35,268 nt of DNA, from positions 1 to 35,268 of the forward strand of contig PNLE01000019.1 of the NCBI GenBank assembly GCA_013822855.1, read 5' to 3'. Source of the DNA: Planctomyces sp. Lineage in GTDB: Bacteria > Planctomycetota > Planctomycetia > Planctomycetales > Planctomycetaceae. Every line of letters begins with the position of its first letter. Position 1 is the stretch's first letter. The notes beneath the pieces were generated by a model. The model did no database searches. It was not told the origin of the DNA and saw nothing but the letters and a program-made list of their open reading frames with translations. A program made the position numbers and the translations under genes. Below are positions 32,775 to 35,268 of the stretch, in pieces.

Positions 32775-33353
32775 ATGGCGATTGTCGACCTGCCCCACAC
32801 ACGCCAGCTGATGACCGCCGCCGAGTTCCTGGAGCTGCCGGACGAGATGCGGGTGGAACTCGTTCAGGGAGAACTTGTTGAGATGAACGCTCCGCAAGGC
32901 GGACACGGTCTGATCGCGACACAAGTCGTCATCGCGCTCTACGCCTGGGCCAAACAGAATGATTGTGGACTCGCGTCCGGGCACGAGTCAGCCATTCAAA
33001 CGACGACTTCGCCAGACACTGTGCGGGGAGTCGACGCTTGCTACATCAGTTTCGAACGTCTGCCTTCCCGAAAGCTGCGGCTTGATTCCCTGATGCCCGT
33101 CCCGGAACTTTGCGTCGAAGTCCGTTCGCCTTCTAACCGCTGGGTCGACCTGCTCGAGAAGGCTGTCGAATACTTGAAGGCGGGGGCCGTGGAGGTGTGG
33201 CTGGTTGATCCGACTCCTGTTCCCGAGGCGAGGTTTGTCGAGGCTCACCGGCTCGACCGCGACCCGGTTCGCTTCACTACGGGTCAGCAGATCACCTCGC
33301 CATCACTGCCGGGTTTCTCGGCTCAGGTCGACGACTTCTTCCGGCATGTGTGA
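32775..33353 (+). CDS. Uma2 family (DUF820) PD-(D/E)XK nuclease-like protein
   Basis: This is a 192-residue Uma2-family protein, a widely distributed PD-(D/E)XK nuclease-fold family of uncertain biological role. It often occurs in many copies in planctomycetes and cyanobacteria. Visible motifs are TAAEFLELPDEMRVELVQGE at the N-terminus, RGVDACYIS with Asp87, and PELCVEVRSPSN with Glu115. EKAVEYLKAGAVEVWLVDP follows, containing the Lys of the helix that closes the site. The usual EVLSPSD loop is here EVRSPSN, so one position differs from the common pattern. I start at the ATG at 32775 because GGGAG lies 8 nt upstream; the frame also begins with GTG at 32772. It lies 112 bp after the permease gene and may be independently transcribed. 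Confidence 0.88.
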   Translation: MAIVDLPHTRQLMTAAEFLELPDEMRVELVQGELVEMNAPQGGHGLIATQVVIALYAWAKQNDCGLASGHESAIQTTTSPDTVRGVDACYISFERLPSRKLRLDSLMPVPELCVEVRSPSNRWVDLLEKAVEYLKAGAVEVWLVDPTPVPEARFVEAHRLDRDPVRFTTGQQITSPSLPGFSAQVDDFFRHV

Positions 33354-33564
33354 ATTGTGACGAGTGCCTGTGGCGACTGGCGTTTCATGTGGAACGGAAG
33401 TCTGGTGACGCGGGGGCCCACAAGTCCGTCGGGAGTGATCACGTGGCGGGATTCTACCGGGCCGCCTAGAATTCTCTGTTGGCACCATTAGCGGCGATGC
33501 TCCCTCAGCATGTGAGGAGACCGACCTGCCCAAGGCCACCGATCACCGCCAGCCGAGGCCCTTC

Positions 33565-34710
33565 ATGACGACGACCGATCCCCGCTTCTCCCGCATCGCC
33601 GACAAGGTTGGAGTCGGCGAACGGCTGACTCTTGAAGACGGTCTTTACCTCGATGAGGAGGCCGACCTCCTCGCCATGGGGCGGCTGGCGAACGAAGTCC
33701 GCGAGCGGCGTCACGGGAATACAACTTACTACAACACCAACATCCATCTGAACCCGACGAACGTCTGCGTCTACCGCTGCCGGTTCTGCGCCTTCCGTGC
33801 CGACTTGCGGGATGAAAAGGCCTACTCCTTCACCGACGACCAGGCACGCGAACGGATCCTCGAAGCCCGTTCCCGCGGGGCGACCGAGATCCACGTTGTG
33901 GGGGGGCTGCATCACCAGAAAAAATTCGACTGGTATGTGAACCTCGTCCGGGTTCTCCACGAGACCTGTCCCGAGATCCACATCAAGGCGTGGACCGCCG
34001 TCGAGATCGCCTGGTTCTCCTTCCTCACCAAGCAGCCGGTCGAGTGGGTGCTGCGCGAGATGAAGGCCGCCGGCCTGGGGAGTCTGCCGGGAGGCGGGGC
34101 CGAGATCTTCCATGATGAAGTCCGCCCGCAGATCTGCGAGCACAAGGCCGACGGTGAGAACTGGATCCACATCCATCGCGAGGCCCACAATCTCGGCCTG
34201 CGTTCCAACGCGACCATGCTTTACGGTCATGTCGAAGGGGCGAAGCACCGCCTCGACCACCTCCTCCGCCTGCGGGCTTTGCAGGACGAGACCGGCGGCT
34301 TCCAGACCTTCATCCCGCTGGCGTTCCATCCCGAGAACACGAAGCTGGCCCACATCCCCAAGCCGACCGCACGCATGGATCTCCGCATGGTGGCACTGGC
34401 CCGGCTCATGCTCGACAACTTCGACCACATCAAAGCCTATTGGATCATGCTCGGCGAGGACACGGCCCAGGTCGCGCAGAGCTTCGGTGCGGACGATCTC
34501 GACGGGACCGTCGTTCATGAACTGATCTACCACGACGCTGGTGCCAAGACCCCCGAGGGCCTCACCGTCTCGAAGCTCCACCGCCTCATCCACGAGGCGG
34601 GCCGGGTGCCGGTCGAGCGGGATACACTCTACCAGAAGGTTGTCCGCGAAGGAGCCAAGTGGTGGGTGGACGGGATGGTTCGTGAACCGTCGTCCGTGGT
34701 GAGTTGTTAG
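33565..34710 (+). CDS. mqnE: Aminofutalosine synthase MqnE (radical SAM)
   Basis: This is a cytoplasmic radical SAM enzyme of the futalosine pathway of menaquinone biosynthesis. MqnE joins 3-[(1-carboxyvinyl)oxy]benzoate with S-adenosylmethionine to form aminofutalosine. It has 381 residues, the usual family length. The [4Fe-4S] cluster motif is CVYRCRFC (Cys68, Cys72, Cys75). YYNTNIHLNPTNVC precedes it. HVVGGLHHQ, GGGAEIFHDEVRPQIC and SNATMLYGHVE follow; the last two separate MqnE from the related MqnC and CofH. The start ATG has GAGG about 7 nt upstream. No other mqn gene is in the window, so the rest of the pathway is encoded elsewhere. An imperfect inverted repeat overlaps its stop codon. 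Confidence 0.93.
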   Translation: MTTTDPRFSRIADKVGVGERLTLEDGLYLDEEADLLAMGRLANEVRERRHGNTTYYNTNIHLNPTNVCVYRCRFCAFRADLRDEKAYSFTDDQARERILEARSRGATEIHVVGGLHHQKKFDWYVNLVRVLHETCPEIHIKAWTAVEIAWFSFLTKQPVEWVLREMKAAGLGSLPGGGAEIFHDEVRPQICEHKADGENWIHIHREAHNLGLRSNATMLYGHVEGAKHRLDHLLRLRALQDETGGFQTFIPLAFHPENTKLAHIPKPTARMDLRMVALARLMLDNFDHIKAYWIMLGEDTAQVAQSFGADDLDGTVVHELIYHDAGAKTPEGLTVSKLHRLIHEAGRVPVERDTLYQKVVREGAKWWVDGMVREPSSVVSC

Positions 34711-34820
34711 GGAGAGTGGTTTTTGGTGTTGGGCGTTTAATATTTGGAATGACGGTGGCATTGACCGTCGGGTACTCTCCTCCCAACTGGCAAACACCTA
34801 ACACCAAATACCCAACAACT
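34702..34820. repeat. Imperfect inverted repeat between mqnE and the glyoxalase-type gene
   Basis: AGTTGTT (34702-34708) pairs with AACAACT (34814-34820) and TTTGGTGTT (34722-34730) with AACACCAAA (34800-34808). A short inner hairpin GACGGT/ACCGTC lies at 34751-34769. The left arm overlaps the mqnE stop codon region. The right arm is the A/C-rich leader also found at 918-957. Confidence 0.55.
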
Positions 34821-34822
34821 CC
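34780..34822 (+). promoter_or_regulatory. A/C-rich leader upstream of the glyoxalase-type gene
   Basis: CTCCCAAC (34780-34787), 12 nt, AACACCAAATACCC (34800-34813), then 9 nt to the ATG at 34823. There is no Shine-Dalgarno sequence. The order, spacing and orientation relative to the start codon match the leader before the serine dehydratase gene. Confidence 0.45.
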
Positions 34823-35268
34823 ATGCCCCCATTCCACGTGAAACAGATCGATCACGCCACGCTCGTGATCGCCAGTCTCGATGCCTCCCGACGGTTCTAT
34901 CGGGACCTGCTCGGAATGGAGGAAGTGGCCCGGCCCGCCTTCTCTTTCCAGGGGCAATGGTTCCGGGCCGGCTCGACGCTGATCCACACGATCCTCGAAT
35001 TCGAAGGGTCGGGGCCGGCGGGTCAGGGAGGCGGATGTTCCTCGCGCGGGCATCATCTTGCGTTCGAGGTGGACGATGTGCGTGCCGCAGAATCTCACCT
35101 GCGTGAGGCTGGCGTGCCCGTGGTCGTTCCCTGCAAACTGCGTCCGGATGGTGCCCTGCAATCATTCGTCCACGATCCCGACGGACATCTGATTGAACTG
35201 ACGTCTCCGCCTCCACCCATGCTGCCTCCAAGAGTTGGGGTGGTCGCCGAAGTGAGTCGCCAGATTTT
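34823..35268 (+). CDS. VOC family (glyoxalase/bleomycin resistance-like) protein, C-terminus cut by window edge
   Basis: This is a small metal-dependent enzyme of the vicinal oxygen chelate superfamily, which includes glyoxalase I, dioxygenases and resistance proteins. About 148 codons are present and the frame is open to the window edge; single-domain members have 120-150 residues, so it may be nearly complete. The first half has KQIDHATLVIASLDASRRFY and RDLLGMEEV, with His11 as a likely metal ligand. The second half has GHHLAFEVDDVRAAESHL with a His ligand, then FVHDPDGHLIELT with the Glu ligand. The substrate cannot be told from sequence. It is co-directional with mqnE but separated by 112 bp with an inverted repeat, so it may have its own promoter. 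Confidence 0.87.
   Translation, partial: MPPFHVKQIDHATLVIASLDASRRFYRDLLGMEEVARPAFSFQGQWFRAGSTLIHTILEFEGSGPAGQGGGCSSRGHHLAFEVDDVRAAESHLREAGVPVVVPCKLRPDGALQSFVHDPDGHLIELTSPPPPMLPPRVGVVAEVSRQI

Overview
The window looks like chromosomal DNA from a planctomycete (phylum Planctomycetota, probably order Planctomycetales). The evidence is a tandem DUF1559 protein, a very cysteine-rich secreted protein, several secreted proteins of planctomycete type, an OstA/LptD-like outer-membrane protein, a large FtsX-type permease and an MqnE enzyme of futalosine menaquinone synthesis. I see no tRNA, rRNA, CRISPR array, transposase or phage module. Most of the window is core and lineage-specific chromosome, not an island.

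Layout. At 1-2396 on the minus strand lie a truncated L-serine dehydratase and a GAF-PP2C (RsbU/SpoIIE-type) phosphatase. A Cys-rich exported protein (2845-3408, +) is followed by about 0.9 kb without a convincing protein gene; this stretch holds a C(UUCG)G hairpin and an intrinsic terminator. A tandem DUF1559 protein (4345-6621, +) converges on a glycine-zipper lipoprotein (6710-7417, -). The region 7734-11416 (-) is a two-gene signalling operon, in which a double-domain KaiC-like ATPase overlaps by 1 nt the start of a hybrid histidine kinase. Then come a small membrane protein, a secreted alpha/beta hydrolase, and a divergent Tat-exported Gfo/Idh/MocA oxidoreductase that ends at a 17-bp terminator. 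Three secreted planctomycete-type proteins (15266-17838, -) follow.

The region 18217-22615 (+) encodes both subunits of a type IIA topoisomerase, separated by a palindromic repeat. Both subunits carry substitutions in usually invariant motifs, so they may be a second, topo-IV-like enzyme and not the housekeeping gyrase. After this come a degenerate DgkA-like membrane protein and an LptD-like protein (-), RuvX/YqgF (+), a TIGR03364-type FAD oxidoreductase (-), a 1209-residue ABC permease (+), a Uma2-family nuclease (+), MqnE (+) and a truncated VOC/glyoxalase protein (+).

The most unusual observations are the divergent GyrA/GyrB pair with the palindrome between them, an A/C-rich Shine-Dalgarno-less leader found directly upstream of two unrelated genes at opposite ends of the window, the KaiC-kinase operon with an altered KaiC phosphosite, and the hairpin plus orphan terminator after the Cys-rich gene. 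All functional calls come from reading sequence and motifs; no database search was run.
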